DNA of 64,000 bases from Pelagicoccus enzymogenes (lineage in GTDB: Bacteria > Verrucomicrobiota > Verrucomicrobiia > Opitutales > Opitutaceae): positions 1-64,000 of the forward strand of contig NZ_JACYFG010000041.1 of the NCBI RefSeq assembly GCF_014803405.1, given 5' to 3'. A model generated the notes under the pieces. That model was not told where the DNA came from, did not search any database, and was given only the letters and a program-made list of their open reading frames with translations. This document shows, one piece after another, positions 1 to 7,856 of this stretch (position 1 is the stretch's first letter; every line of letters begins with the position of its first letter). The position numbers and the translations under genes are program-made.

Positions 1-11
1 GAGCAACTGTG

Positions 12-944
12 TCACTGAGCAAGCTGTAAGTTAAGTTTTTTGAACAGGCTTTGTATGTGTATGAGCATCTTCCTCATTCCAGCGACGATGGCGCACTTGT
101 ACGGCTTGCCCTTGTCCCTGAGCTTCTGGACGTAAGGTCTTATCACTTCGTTGTGCACCGCAGCAGTTTTGGTCGCCATGTAGAGGCACCGTCTGACTTT
201 GGCTCTACCCTCTTGGATGCGTCTTTTCTTCTTGGTCTTTCCGCTGTCGTCGTTGAAGGGGGCGATTCCAGCCAAGGCGACGATCTGGTTCCTGTTGAGG
301 GACTCGATCTCGCTGAGGTGCGCGAGCAGGGTCCAAGCCGTGACTTCGCCCACGCCGCAGACCGAGAGGGCGATGCCTTGCTGGGAGCGCATCTTCGCGT
401 CGCTTTGGACGAGCTCCCTGATGTCCTCTTCGATCGTCTCAAGCTCGTTCTGCACGATCGCGATCATGCGCTCGATGGATGGGTGGATGAGAGGATCGCT
501 GTTTTGCCGCCGGTTTTTCTCGCGGCTTAGCTGTTCGCTCAGATGGCTTCTGCGGTCGAGCAGGGCGGCGAGCTGCTGGCGTTTTTCGCAGGGAGGCGTT
601 TGGGGTCGTATGTTCTTCTCTTTCGCGAAGTTGCGAATCATGCGCGCGTCGATGGGGTCGGTCTTTGCCTTGACCCCCTCGCTCTTGGCGTAGTGTCGCA
701 CTCGAGCCGGGTTGACCCTGGCGAAGGGGAGGCCCTTGGCGAGGAGTTGCTGCATGAGGATTCGCTCGTATCCGCCGGTCGCCTCGAAGACGGCCAAGGG
801 CGTCTTGAAGGTGGCGATGTGGTCGGTCAGCTCGCTAAGGGCGTCTGCTTTGTTGGATACGCTGAAACTTCGCTTGTCGCTGAGCGCTTCAAGTGTATCT
901 TTCGATATGTCGATTGCGATAATGTCGTATTCGGTGGGATTCAT
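12..944 (-). CDS. IS110 family transposase
   Basis: A 310-residue recombinase that moves the element by an RNA-guided, DEDD-type mechanism known for the IS110 family. The N-terminal RuvC-like domain shows acidic motifs IAIDISKDTLEA, FEATGGYE and KTDPIDAR. The C-terminal Transposase_20 domain has GVGEVTAWTLLAHL and GIAPFNDDSGKTKKKRRI, which contains the presumed catalytic serine (DSG). The open frame runs upstream to 1307, but conserved sequence begins at MNPTEYD, so I start at 944, giving the usual family length. No strong Shine-Dalgarno is seen before this ATG. The gene looks intact. Confidence 0.93.
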   Translation of the reverse strand: MNPTEYDIIAIDISKDTLEALSDKRSFSVSNKADALSELTDHIATFKTPLAVFEATGGYERILMQQLLAKGLPFARVNPARVRHYAKSEGVKAKTDPIDARMIRNFAKEKNIRPQTPPCEKRQQLAALLDRRSHLSEQLSREKNRRQNSDPLIHPSIERMIAIVQNELETIEEDIRELVQSDAKMRSQQGIALSVCGVGEVTAWTLLAHLSEIESLNRNQIVALAGIAPFNDDSGKTKKKRRIQEGRAKVRRCLYMATKTAAVHNEVIRPYVQKLRDKGKPYKCAIVAGMRKMLIHIQSLFKKLNLQLAQ

Positions 945-1039
945 GGCTTGTATCTGTCTTGTAGAGGTGAGCTCGCGTCTTTGATGACGGGCTCTTTCAA
1001 CTGTTTGATATCCAAGCCAGGTCGCTTCGAGGGATCGCT

Positions 1040-1220
1040 GCTCAGCGCTGAGCTCGCTCAATGAGGGCTCCGGACGCAGATTGATCTCACTCGAAACGCG
1101 TTCGGACCGGTGGCCGCCGGTTCGAACGATCCTGGCATCCTCTGAAAATGCCATTTGCAGAGGGCTTTTCGAGCCCTTCCTCCGACGAGTTATGGACTCA
1201 TTCTCGGAAGGGCTCAAAAA
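1040..1220 (-). ncRNA. Candidate bridge RNA region of the IS110 element
   Basis: The noncoding stretch upstream of the transposase contains a run of inverted repeats. Arms 1167-1180 and 1206-1219 match almost perfectly (core GAGCCCTTCC/GGAAGGGCTC), enclosing internal-loop sequence and a small inner GAGT/ACTC stem. Further hairpins lie at 1134-1152 (GGCAT/ATGCC), 1099-1128 (CGTTCG-ACCGG/CCGGT-CGAACG) and 1040-1053 (palindrome GCTCAGCGCTGAGC). IS110 elements are known to transcribe a structured bridge RNA from this position. That this region is one is inference; guide loops were not matched to target or donor DNA. Confidence 0.4.
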
Positions 1221-1237
1221 GCTGGAAATCAATGGTG

Positions 1238-1378
1238 GGGAACCTACAAGGACGCGGAGTACGCTGAGGTCTTTGAAATCTGTGGGAGTTGTATGCCGAG
1301 GAGACATCAGGGAGACATGAATGAGGGTGAAGGCTTGTTTTTTAACCGCAGATCACAGATTGGCGCAGATGGGGATTT
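1238..1378. repeat. Possible dispersed intergenic repeat remnants
   Basis: Two phrases, GGACGCGGAGTACGCTGAGG (near 1250-1269) and ACCGCAGATCACAGATT (near 1344), resemble noncoding repeats I recall as frequent in Verrucomicrobia/Planctomycetes genomes. Only one copy is present in this window, so the repeat nature is recollection, not demonstration. The stretch probably marks host DNA at the edge of the IS110 element. Confidence 0.3.
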
Positions 1379-1390
1379 AATCGGTGCCGG

Positions 1391-1490
1391 GTAGGGCGGA
1401 CTGGCCCAGTCTGCCGTGGATTAATGATCCTGCAACGCGGCTGTCTGGGCCAGACAGCCCTACCCTCGCGAATACAGCACGCAGTTTTGA
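1391..1490. repeat. Palindromic intergenic repeat, copy 1 (second copy at 38055)
   Basis: Nearly identical to 38055-38154. It holds two 10-bp hairpins, GGCGGACTGG/CCAGTCTGCC and GGCTGTCTGG/CCAGACAGCC, plus flanking GTAGGGC (1391) and GCCCTAC (1457) that can pair to close a cloverleaf-like fold. It lies 14 bp beyond the stop codon of the histidine kinase at 1505. The differences from copy 2 mostly preserve pairing as G-C versus G-T. It could be a REP-like mobile palindrome, a terminator or an mRNA 3'-end stabiliser. Confidence 0.85.
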
Positions 1491-1504
1491 TCGCACCGCG
1501 GCCG

Positions 1505-3472
1505 CTACTCGGCCTTGTTGGAGGCGAGGAGCTTTTGTACGGCGGAGAGGGCTGCCTTGAGGGCGAAGGGCTTTTTCAGCAGGATGGCGTCCTCGGGGAT
1601 GTCGAACTGGGAGAGGAGCTCCTCGGAGTACCCGGTCATGACGATGACCTTCATGTCCTTGTTCTTTTTGGTGAGGCGCTCGGCCAGCTCGGAGCCGCGC
1701 ATCTTGGGGAGAATGAGGTCGGTGATGAGGAGCTTGATGTCCTCGTGGGACTCTTCGAAGAAGTCGAGGGCGTCCTCGGCGGAATTGGTGGAGTACACCT
1801 GGTAGTTGTAGAGTCCGAGGAGGCCGGAGATGCAGTCGCACATGGTCTCGTCGTCTTCCACTACGAGGATGGACTCGCGCTCGCTGGAGGTGAAGTTTTC
1901 CGGAAGGCCGTCGTCGGAGCTTTCGTCCTCCGAGCTCTTGCTGGCGACGATGGGGAGGAAGATGCGGAAGCGGGTGCCTTTGCCTTTTTCGGAGGCGACT
2001 TCGATGTGTCCGTTGGCCTGCTTGACGATGCCGTAGACGGTGGCGAGCCCGAGGCCGGTGCCTTTGCCTTGCTCCTTGGTGGTAAAGAAGGGCTCGAAGA
2101 TCCGCTTTTGGGTTTCGGGGTCGATGCCGGTGCCGGTGTCCTGGAAACTGAGCACGAGGTAGGGCTTGGCGTCCATGTAGTCGGGCAGGAGGACTTCGGC
2201 TTGGTCGGATTCGCAACTGACCATGGAGAGCTCCATCTGGCCGCCGTCGGGCATGGCGTCGCGGGCGTTGGTGGTGAAGTTGATGAGGATCTGCTCGAGG
2301 GCGGTCCGGTTGATGTTGACCCAAATGGGGGTGTCGGAGAAGCGGAGGTTGTACTGGATGTTTTCCGGTACGAGGCGACGCAGGATCTTCTGCATGTCGC
2401 GGGTGACCTTGATGGCGTCGAGGACCTCGGGCTTGAGGTTCTTGTTGCGGCGCGAGAAGGAGAGGAGCTGTTGGGTGAGGTCGGCGGCGCGTTCGGCGGC
2501 CTTGCGGATCTCGGAGATGAATTTCTTGTTGGGGTCGGCGTCGTCTATCTTGTCGATGACGAGATCGGAGAAGGAAAGGATGACGGCGAGGATGTTGTTG
2601 AAGTCGTGGGCGATTCCTCCGGCGAGGCGTCCGACGGCTTCCATCTTCTGGGACTGGAAGAGGTCTTGTTCGAGGCGGCGGATGTGGGAGACGTCGCGTT
2701 GGATGACGACGTAGTTCGAGACCTCGCCGTGAGGGCCGTGCACCGGGAAGGCTTTCCAGGCGATGATGAATTCGGCGCCGTCCTTCTTGTAGCCGACGGT
2801 TTCGCCGGCTGCGGGTTGGCCGGACTGGATGTCCTTGACCATTTCCTCGATGACGGACTCGTCGGTGGCGGGGCCGTTGAGGAGGGAGATGGGCTTGCCG
2901 ATGACCTCGATGTCGCTGTAGCCGGTGATCTGGGTGAAGCCATCGTTGGTGTAGAGGATGCGGGCTTCGCCGCGTTCCCAGTTGGTGTCGGTGATGAGAA
3001 CGCCTTCGCCGATGCTCTTGAGGGCGGTGGCGATAAGGCGGATTTGGTTCTCGGTGGTGACGGTTTGGCTGAGGTCCTTGAAGAAGAGCAGGGCGCCGGA
3101 CAGCTCTGGGCGTTGGCGGTTGGTGTTGGGCTTGAGGTGGAAGCTGACGGGCAGGACGTTGCCGTTGGGGGTGTGGAGGTTTGCTTGGGCGTGGGCCAGC
3201 TGGGGATTGCGGTAGCGCTCGTCGGCGAGGTTGATGGACTGGCCGTTCTTGGGATCCGTGGCGAGGAAGACCTCGCTGATGGAGGCTCCGACGATGGAGG
3301 CGGCGTCGGTCGCGAGCGACTGGAGGGCTTGCTTGTTGGCCTTTTGGATGCGTCCGGTTCGATCGATTACGATGATTCCCTCGCTCGAAAACTCCAGGAT
3401 GGAGTCGGCGAGGCTCTGGACTCCCTGGGAATCTTCCGCGTCGTGGTTGGCGGAAGGTTCGGGTTTCGACAT
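1505..3472 (-). CDS. Hybrid sensor histidine kinase (PAS-PAS-HisKA-HATPase-REC)
   Basis: A soluble two-component hybrid kinase of about 655 residues. In order: PAS at about 20-135, a second PAS at about 145-265, HisKA with phospho-acceptor His near 289 (GGIAHDFNN), HATPase_c with N-box NFTTNARDA and G-boxes DTGTGID and GKGTGLGLATVYG, and a C-terminal receiver (VVEDDE, phospho-Asp in LLITDLILP near 585, Lys in LLKKPFA). No membrane segment is seen, so signals are probably sensed in the cytoplasm. The ATG of MSKPEP (3472) is preferred; the frame extends to 3589 but the extra residues look non-coding. No partner regulator is adjacent. Copy 1 of the palindromic repeat follows the stop. Confidence 0.9.
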   Translation of the reverse strand: MSKPEPSANHDAEDSQGVQSLADSILEFSSEGIIVIDRTGRIQKANKQALQSLATDAASIVGASISEVFLATDPKNGQSINLADERYRNPQLAHAQANLHTPNGNVLPVSFHLKPNTNRQRPELSGALLFFKDLSQTVTTENQIRLIATALKSIGEGVLITDTNWERGEARILYTNDGFTQITGYSDIEVIGKPISLLNGPATDESVIEEMVKDIQSGQPAAGETVGYKKDGAEFIIAWKAFPVHGPHGEVSNYVVIQRDVSHIRRLEQDLFQSQKMEAVGRLAGGIAHDFNNILAVILSFSDLVIDKIDDADPNKKFISEIRKAAERAADLTQQLLSFSRRNKNLKPEVLDAIKVTRDMQKILRRLVPENIQYNLRFSDTPIWVNINRTALEQILINFTTNARDAMPDGGQMELSMVSCESDQAEVLLPDYMDAKPYLVLSFQDTGTGIDPETQKRIFEPFFTTKEQGKGTGLGLATVYGIVKQANGHIEVASEKGKGTRFRIFLPIVASKSSEDESSDDGLPENFTSSERESILVVEDDETMCDCISGLLGLYNYQVYSTNSAEDALDFFEESHEDIKLLITDLILPKMRGSELAERLTKKNKDMKVIVMTGYSEELLSQFDIPEDAILLKKPFALKAALSAVQKLLASNKAE

Positions 3473-3612
3473 GGCGTTGGATTCGTTGATTCGGGAGGTT
3501 GGGCTCAAGGAATCGGTACTGTTGGAAACGTGATGGAAAAATGCAACAATGCGCGTTTTGGCGATTCTACCTAAACGTGGATTGCACATGTTCGGCTGCG
3601 GGAGCCGGAGAG

Positions 3613-3641
3613 CCCTTGTAGTTGGGGGGAGACTACAAGGG
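3613..3641 (-). terminator. Hairpin downstream of galE, possible terminator
   Basis: A perfect 10-bp inverted repeat (CCCTTGTAGT / ACTACAAGGG) with a 9-base loop lies between the galE stop and the histidine kinase. There is no clear T tract, so factor-independent termination is uncertain. It could equally be another REP-like palindrome. Confidence 0.45.
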
Positions 3642-3679
3642 TAGTCGGTTGCGATGCCTCCGGCGCGGCCGGCCGGGAT

Positions 3680-4672
3680 CTAAGCGTCCTCGTATCCGTG
3701 GGGATGGGACTGGTGCCAAGCCCAAGCGGTCTCGATGATGCTGCGTATGGTGCCGTACTGGGGCGTCCAGTTGAGCTCTGACTTGGCCTTGGCGCTGTCG
3801 GCGTAGGCGGCCGGCACATCGCCAGCCCGCTTGGGCGCGAGGTCGTATGGGACGGGGCGGCCGGAGACCTCCTCAACCGTTTTGATGATCTCGAGCACGC
3901 TGGCGGGGGTGCCGGTGCCGAGGTTGTAGGTGAGCAGTTTGCCGTTTTCTTCCAGCAGCGGGAATGCGGCGATGTGGGCGCGGGAAAGGTCGTCCACGTG
4001 CACGTAGTCGCGCAGGCAGGTGCCGTCTGGGGTGGGATAGTCGTTGCCGAAGACCATCATCTTTTCGCGTTGGCCGAGGGCGACCTGGATGGCGATGGGA
4101 ATGAGGTGGGTCTCAGGAGAGTGGTCCTCGCCGATGATGCCTCCTTCCGCGGCGCCGGAGGCGTTGAAGTAGCGGAAGATTGCGGCGCTCATTCCGTAGG
4201 CCTTGGTGCAGTAGTTGAGGATGACCTCAACGTCGGCCTTGGTCTGGCCGTAGGCGCTGATGGGGCGCAGGGGCATGGTCTCGTCGAAGGGAGGCTCCGC
4301 TTCCTCGCCCAGCACGGTGCAGGAGGAGGAGAAGACGAACTTGTTGACCCCGGCCTCGCGCATGGATTTGAGCAGGGAAACGGTTTTTGCGACGTTGTTT
4401 TCGTAGTGCTTGAGCGGGTCCTGCATGGATTCGCCCACTTCGATGAAGGCGGCGAAGTGCATGACGATGTCGATGGCTTCCTTTTTGAGGATATCGACAA
4501 CCTTGGGGGAGTCGGCGAGGTCGACTTCGTGGAAGGTGACGCCTTCGGGGATCGAGTCCTTGTGCCCCTTGACGAGGTTATCGAGGACGATGGGGGTGTG
4601 CCCAGCGACCTGCAGTTGGCGCACGCAATGGCTTCCGATGTAGCCAGCTCCTCCTACTACGAGTACGTTCAT
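3680..4672 (-). CDS. galE: UDP-glucose 4-epimerase
   Basis: Interconverts UDP-glucose and UDP-galactose with bound NAD in the cytoplasm, supplying galactose donors for surface glycans. The 330-residue length is typical of the family. The Rossmann motif GGAGYIGSHC is at the N-terminus. The catalytic Ser/Tyr/Lys set is visible in SSSCTVLG and ISAYGQTKAD. LRDYVHVDDL and YNLGTG are further GalE hallmarks. It is transcribed toward the histidine kinase and diverges from the gmhB-like gene, with 132 bp between their starts. Its position beside a large glycan locus fits precursor supply. Confidence 0.94.
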   Translation of the reverse strand: MNVLVVGGAGYIGSHCVRQLQVAGHTPIVLDNLVKGHKDSIPEGVTFHEVDLADSPKVVDILKKEAIDIVMHFAAFIEVGESMQDPLKHYENNVAKTVSLLKSMREAGVNKFVFSSSCTVLGEEAEPPFDETMPLRPISAYGQTKADVEVILNYCTKAYGMSAAIFRYFNASGAAEGGIIGEDHSPETHLIPIAIQVALGQREKMMVFGNDYPTPDGTCLRDYVHVDDLSRAHIAAFPLLEENGKLLTYNLGTGTPASVLEIIKTVEEVSGRPVPYDLAPKRAGDVPAAYADSAKAKSELNWTPQYGTIRSIIETAWAWHQSHPHGYEDA

Positions 4673-4804
4673 GGGGCGAAACTGTGAGGAGTCGCAGTCC
4701 TATATCGAGCGTAAAGGAGCGTCTGACCCGCTTTTGAATGGAAGTGTAGGTTTTGGGGCGGTTCGTATTGACTAGGAAGTAAGATCACGAGATCGAGAAG
4801 GACG

Positions 4805-5347
4805 TTGAAAAGCAGCAGTGCCATTCCTCAAGCCCTTTTCTTGGATCGCGATGGAACATTGATTCGTTGGGTCCATTATTTGCATGATCCCGACCAGGTC
4901 GAGTTGTTGCCTGGCGTTGGAAACGCATTGCAGCGGGCGAAGTTAGCTGGGTGCTCTCTTTTTTTGGTTACGAACCAATCAGGTGTAGGACGTGGTTATT
5001 TCGAGCTCGATGCGGTGGAGGATGTGAATCGACGGATGTTTGAACTATTGGGGATGGATTCCTCATTTTTTGATGGGATTTGCATTGCCACTGAAAGTCC
5101 AGATACGGCTCGCGAGGACAGCTACCGCAAACCGAGTCCAAGGTATTTATTGGAGCAGATTGAAAAGCGAAAGCTCGATCCGGAGAGATGTTTCATGGTG
5201 GGGGATCGGTTGTCGGATGCGTGGACAGGAAAAAATGCTGGTGTGAATTCTGTCTTGCTCCCTTCGGCTGAAGAAGATCGGGGGGTGTTGCCAGCGTGGG
5301 TAGTTGAGGCCGTTTCGCTCGAGGCGTTTGTGGCTGATTGTTTCTAG
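4805..5347 (+). CDS. gmhB: HAD-family phosphatase, D-glycero-manno-heptose-1,7-bisphosphate 7-phosphatase-like
   Basis: A 180-residue HAD-IIIA phosphatase likely to remove the 7-phosphate from heptose bisphosphate, the step between the HldE-like kinase and nucleotidyl transfer. Motif I is FLDRDGTLI, motif II LVTNQSGVGRG, the Lys is in YRKPSP and the acidic motif is VGDRLSD. The Cys/His zinc loop normally found before RKP in GmhB is not evident here (the segment reads ATESPDTARED). This may be a divergent GmhB or a related sugar phosphatase. The start is a TTG (4805) with AAGGA very close upstream, so it is uncertain. GmhA and the HldE-like protein lie 27 kb away in the minus-strand operon. 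Confidence 0.8.
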   Translation: MKSSSAIPQALFLDRDGTLIRWVHYLHDPDQVELLPGVGNALQRAKLAGCSLFLVTNQSGVGRGYFELDAVEDVNRRMFELLGMDSSFFDGICIATESPDTAREDSYRKPSPRYLLEQIEKRKLDPERCFMVGDRLSDAWTGKNAGVNSVLLPSAEEDRGVLPAWVVEAVSLEAFVADCF

Positions 5348-5680
5348 GCCTAGCTCTGTTGTTTTTGCCTCCAGTTAGTCCCTACGTGAGCAAAAGGCAC
5401 AGAAAATTGGCTCCACGGCGCTTGGCGGATCGTCTCGCTGATATTCCCCTGTCGAATTCGCTATTGCCTAGCCAGTTCATCGAACGCTCAATGAAGCGAT
5501 GATGCCCCTTGAAATCAATTTTAAACCCGAGACCGTGGAGTTCATGAGCAAGGGCCAGTCATCTCAAAAAACTCGGAAGACTGGAAACGAATGGGAATTG
5601 GATGGAGTTGTCACTGGAGATCTTTGGTGATTTTTCAGGGGTCGAGCTCGTCCCGTCGTTTGAATTGCAATCGCCCAGAG
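5348..5680. other. Intergenic region before the plus-strand glycan operon
   Basis: 333 bp without a convincing gene. It must hold the leader or promoter of the 5681-11150 operon, but no clear -35/-10 pair was found. A 43-codon open frame (5499-5630, ATG start) is present; its composition is compatible with coding but it resembles nothing I recognise and has no clear ribosome binding site. Confidence 0.5.
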
Positions 5681-6715
5681 ATGATTAGAAAAGATAGAAT
5701 CCTGTTGCTGACTGCCAAAGGTGTTGGAAGTTACTCGATTGTAAGCGAATACTATCGGAAGCTGCTGGAATCGTTGGGCTTTTCTGTGGACGAGCTTTTT
5801 CTTGGCAGGGGGGAAACGATCGAGGAGGGCCATTTGCCCCATGATGATTATGCGTTTGTCGTACATCATTTGTTGGGGGGGAACTGGTCCCCTCTACCTC
5901 GTTTCTTTAACGTAGCCGTGCCTGTCCATGAATGGAGTCGTTATCCGAGGGCGTGGGTTGGGCAATTGAGCAAGTTCGACGCGATTTGGGCGGTAAGCGA
6001 ATTCGTATCCGAAACGTTGGCACGGAGTGGTCTGGGCGTACCGGTTTTTCCAGTGAAGCCACCTTTGGATCTGGAAGAGATTGCTATGAAGGAGGCCTGG
6101 GTTGCGGAGAAGCCATTTCGATATTATTCGGTGGGAGAACCGCATTTTCGTAAGGGATGGCATCTGCTTTTGGAAGCTTACCTCCTAGCTTTTCCCGACG
6201 ACTCTGAAGCAAGATTGACGATAAAGACGAGCGAGGCTTGCGATTGGGAATCTCCGCGGAGTGATATTGAGATCGTCAAGGAGTGTTATTCGCGCCCGCA
6301 GCTTTTGGGGCGATACTCAGACTTCGACGCGTATGTGAGCGCGAGCTTGGGTGAGGGCTTGGGCTTGCCGGTCGCGGAGGCGGTGAGGGCAGGACTGCCT
6401 GTTATCGTGAACGATTGGGGTGGGCACAGGAGCCTATTGCGGCGGGGCTGTTTCGAGGAGATCGCCCATGAGGAAGTGGATCAATTGTTTTGTAGCGTGC
6501 CCGACTTTTTTGCACCTGAGCAAAAGTGCGGGTATTCTTCGCCGAGGCAGATTGCTGATGCTCTTTTGGATTGCAAACGTAGCTATGCGGCCCGCGATTG
6601 GAAGTTGTTGTCAGTGGAAGCTCGAGATCATCTGTTGAGCGTTTATGGGCTTGTTGCTGCTCAAGAGGCGCTGGGCAGCTTTTTAAGGCGGTCAGGGATT
6701 TCAGCTCCCATCTAA
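5681..6715 (+). CDS. Glycosyltransferase (GT4-like, GT-B fold)
   Basis: A 344-residue predicted glycosyltransferase. The C-terminal half carries the GT4-type donor site SASLGEGLGLPVAEAVRAG, preceded by YYSVGEPHFRKGWHLLLEAY, a typical GT-B linker/Rossmann start. The N-terminal half has an acceptor-domain-like pattern (ILLLTAKGVGSYSIVSEYY) and the IWAVSEFVSETL segment common in GT-B enzymes. I start at ATG 5681; the frame is open to 5591 but the added sequence is not protein-like. It is the first gene of a plus-strand operon. Donor and acceptor are unknown. Confidence 0.83.
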   Translation: MIRKDRILLLTAKGVGSYSIVSEYYRKLLESLGFSVDELFLGRGETIEEGHLPHDDYAFVVHHLLGGNWSPLPRFFNVAVPVHEWSRYPRAWVGQLSKFDAIWAVSEFVSETLARSGLGVPVFPVKPPLDLEEIAMKEAWVAEKPFRYYSVGEPHFRKGWHLLLEAYLLAFPDDSEARLTIKTSEACDWESPRSDIEIVKECYSRPQLLGRYSDFDAYVSASLGEGLGLPVAEAVRAGLPVIVNDWGGHRSLLRRGCFEEIAHEEVDQLFCSVPDFFAPEQKCGYSSPRQIADALLDCKRSYAARDWKLLSVEARDHLLSVYGLVAAQEALGSFLRRSGISAPI

Positions 6716-6764
6716 CTGCTCTTGCTTAAATGGAAAAACCTTTGAATAGCAAAGAATCTATATA

Positions 6765-7556
6765 ATGGCGTTAACGATACAGAGTACCATGATGTTGGTG
6801 AACGAGGCGAAACGTCGTTCTTTTGAGGGGCGGCTACTTTCGTTGGGAGAGCAAGACATTCGATTTGGCCAGGCTGAATTAAGTGAAATGGCGAAGCATT
6901 GCCGGTTTGAGCTGCGCGATATTGCCGGTGAACCGGAACTCGCGCGGAAGAAGTCACTCCGGTCGAAGGATTACCTCTCCATGTCGTATTTGATGAAGTC
7001 CTTAGGTTTCGAGAGTTGCAGCTCATTGGACCAATCCGATTTTGAAGGGGCTGAAATCGTCTTCGATTTGAATTCTAGCGAATTTCCCGAGGAGCACCGG
7101 GAGGGATATGATGTCGTCCTTAATGGCGGTACGTTGGAGCATGTTTTTCACCTGCCCAATGCGCTTTCGAATATTCACCAGTTTTTGAATACAAATGGGC
7201 GTATTATTCATGCGTTCGCCCCGTCCTCGAATTATATGGAGCATGGGTTCTACCAGTTTTCGTGTGCTTTCTTTTTAGATTATTACGCGGCGAATGGCTA
7301 TTCGGTGGATACGCTGCAGGTGCTACGGCACAGCCTTACGGATGCGGATGCTCCGTATTGGGTGGCAGATTATTGGCCTGCTTTCCGATACGGAATCGAA
7401 GGTAAGCTAGATTCGGGAGATGGTCATGGATATGCTATTTTCTGTGTAGCCACGAAGAGTCCCGGAGCGACTTGCAATGTCGTTCCTCAGCAAAGCCACT
7501 ATCAAAGCGTATGGCAGAGCGAGTTGTCCAGAGAATCGGATGGAGGGCGTTTGTAG
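6765..7556 (+). CDS. Class I SAM-dependent methyltransferase-like protein
   Basis: A 263-residue protein whose central part resembles Methyltransf_11/23-type enzymes: YDVVLNGGTLEHVFH corresponds to the motif after strand beta-4, followed by LNTNGRIIHAFAP. The usual glycine-rich SAM loop (VLDxGCGxG) is not evident; the equivalent place reads EIVFDLNSS. It may therefore be a divergent or inactive methyltransferase. Its stop overlaps the next start (TAGTG), implying translational coupling with the Rossmann-module gene. Likely substrate: a glycan precursor or glycan, by context only. Confidence 0.65.
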   Translation: MALTIQSTMMLVNEAKRRSFEGRLLSLGEQDIRFGQAELSEMAKHCRFELRDIAGEPELARKKSLRSKDYLSMSYLMKSLGFESCSSLDQSDFEGAEIVFDLNSSEFPEEHREGYDVVLNGGTLEHVFHLPNALSNIHQFLNTNGRIIHAFAPSSNYMEHGFYQFSCAFFLDYYAANGYSVDTLQVLRHSLTDADAPYWVADYWPAFRYGIEGKLDSGDGHGYAIFCVATKSPGATCNVVPQQSHYQSVWQSELSRESDGGRL

Positions 7557-7852
7557 TGCTGCGACAATCGTTTGAACGGGTCGTCGTTTTTGGGGCTGGA
7601 GAAGGCGGGCGGCATGCGTTTCAGCACCTTTCGAGGTCGTTCGAGGTCGTTGGCTTTATAGATAATGATCCTAGGAAAAAAGGCGGGCTCTTTTGTGGAG
7701 TTTCTGTCTATGGCCCTGATGATATAAGAGGATTGAAGCCAAAGTATATTTGTATAGCGTCTATACATGAGGAGTGTATTCGCGATCAGCTTTTGAAGAT
7801 GGGTTTTTATGACTCCTGTATTCTAACGATGGAGCATGAGTTCTTAGTTTAG
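7556..7852 (+). CDS. Stand-alone PglD_N-like Rossmann module protein
   Basis: A 98-residue protein made of one nucleotide-binding-like domain: VVVFGAGEGGRHAFQHL, then VVGFIDNDPRKKGG, GVSVYGPDDI, and YICIASIHEECIRDQLLKMG. This matches the pattern of PglD_N/CoA_binding-type domains. GTG 7556 is chosen because GGAGG (7542-7546) sits 9 bases upstream and the start overlaps the preceding TAG; the frame is open back to 7472. The same fold recurs as an appended domain in four other proteins of this locus. It lacks the acetyltransferase hexapeptide half of PglD. Function unknown; possibly a sugar-nucleotide or cofactor-binding subunit. Confidence 0.7.
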   Translation: MLRQSFERVVVFGAGEGGRHAFQHLSRSFEVVGFIDNDPRKKGGLFCGVSVYGPDDIRGLKPKYICIASIHEECIRDQLLKMGFYDSCILTMEHEFLV

Positions 7853-7856
7853 TTGT

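Larger units (their letters stand above)
1..1235 (-). mobile_element. IS110-family insertion sequence (ends not resolved, cut by window start)
   Basis: The element is recognised from its transposase (12-944, minus). IS110 elements usually lack long terminal inverted repeats, so the ends cannot be fixed by eye. The 5' noncoding side (about 945-1235) is long, as in the IS110 subgroup proper rather than IS1111. The outer limit near 1235 is a guess, because sequence beyond it (1240-1376) looks like dispersed host repeat. The 3' end is lost or lies within the first 11 bases of the window. Confidence 0.7.

Noticed and set aside
1424-3574. 716-codon plus-strand open frame opposite the histidine kinase
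   Set aside because: It is an antisense shadow. Its product is a low-complexity Gly/Val/Glu/Asp run, while the minus strand encodes clear PAS, HisKA, ATPase and receiver motifs.
5499-5630. 43-codon open frame before the GT4 gene
   Set aside because: No ribosome binding site, no recognisable motif, and a length that is expected by chance; listed only within the intergenic entry.
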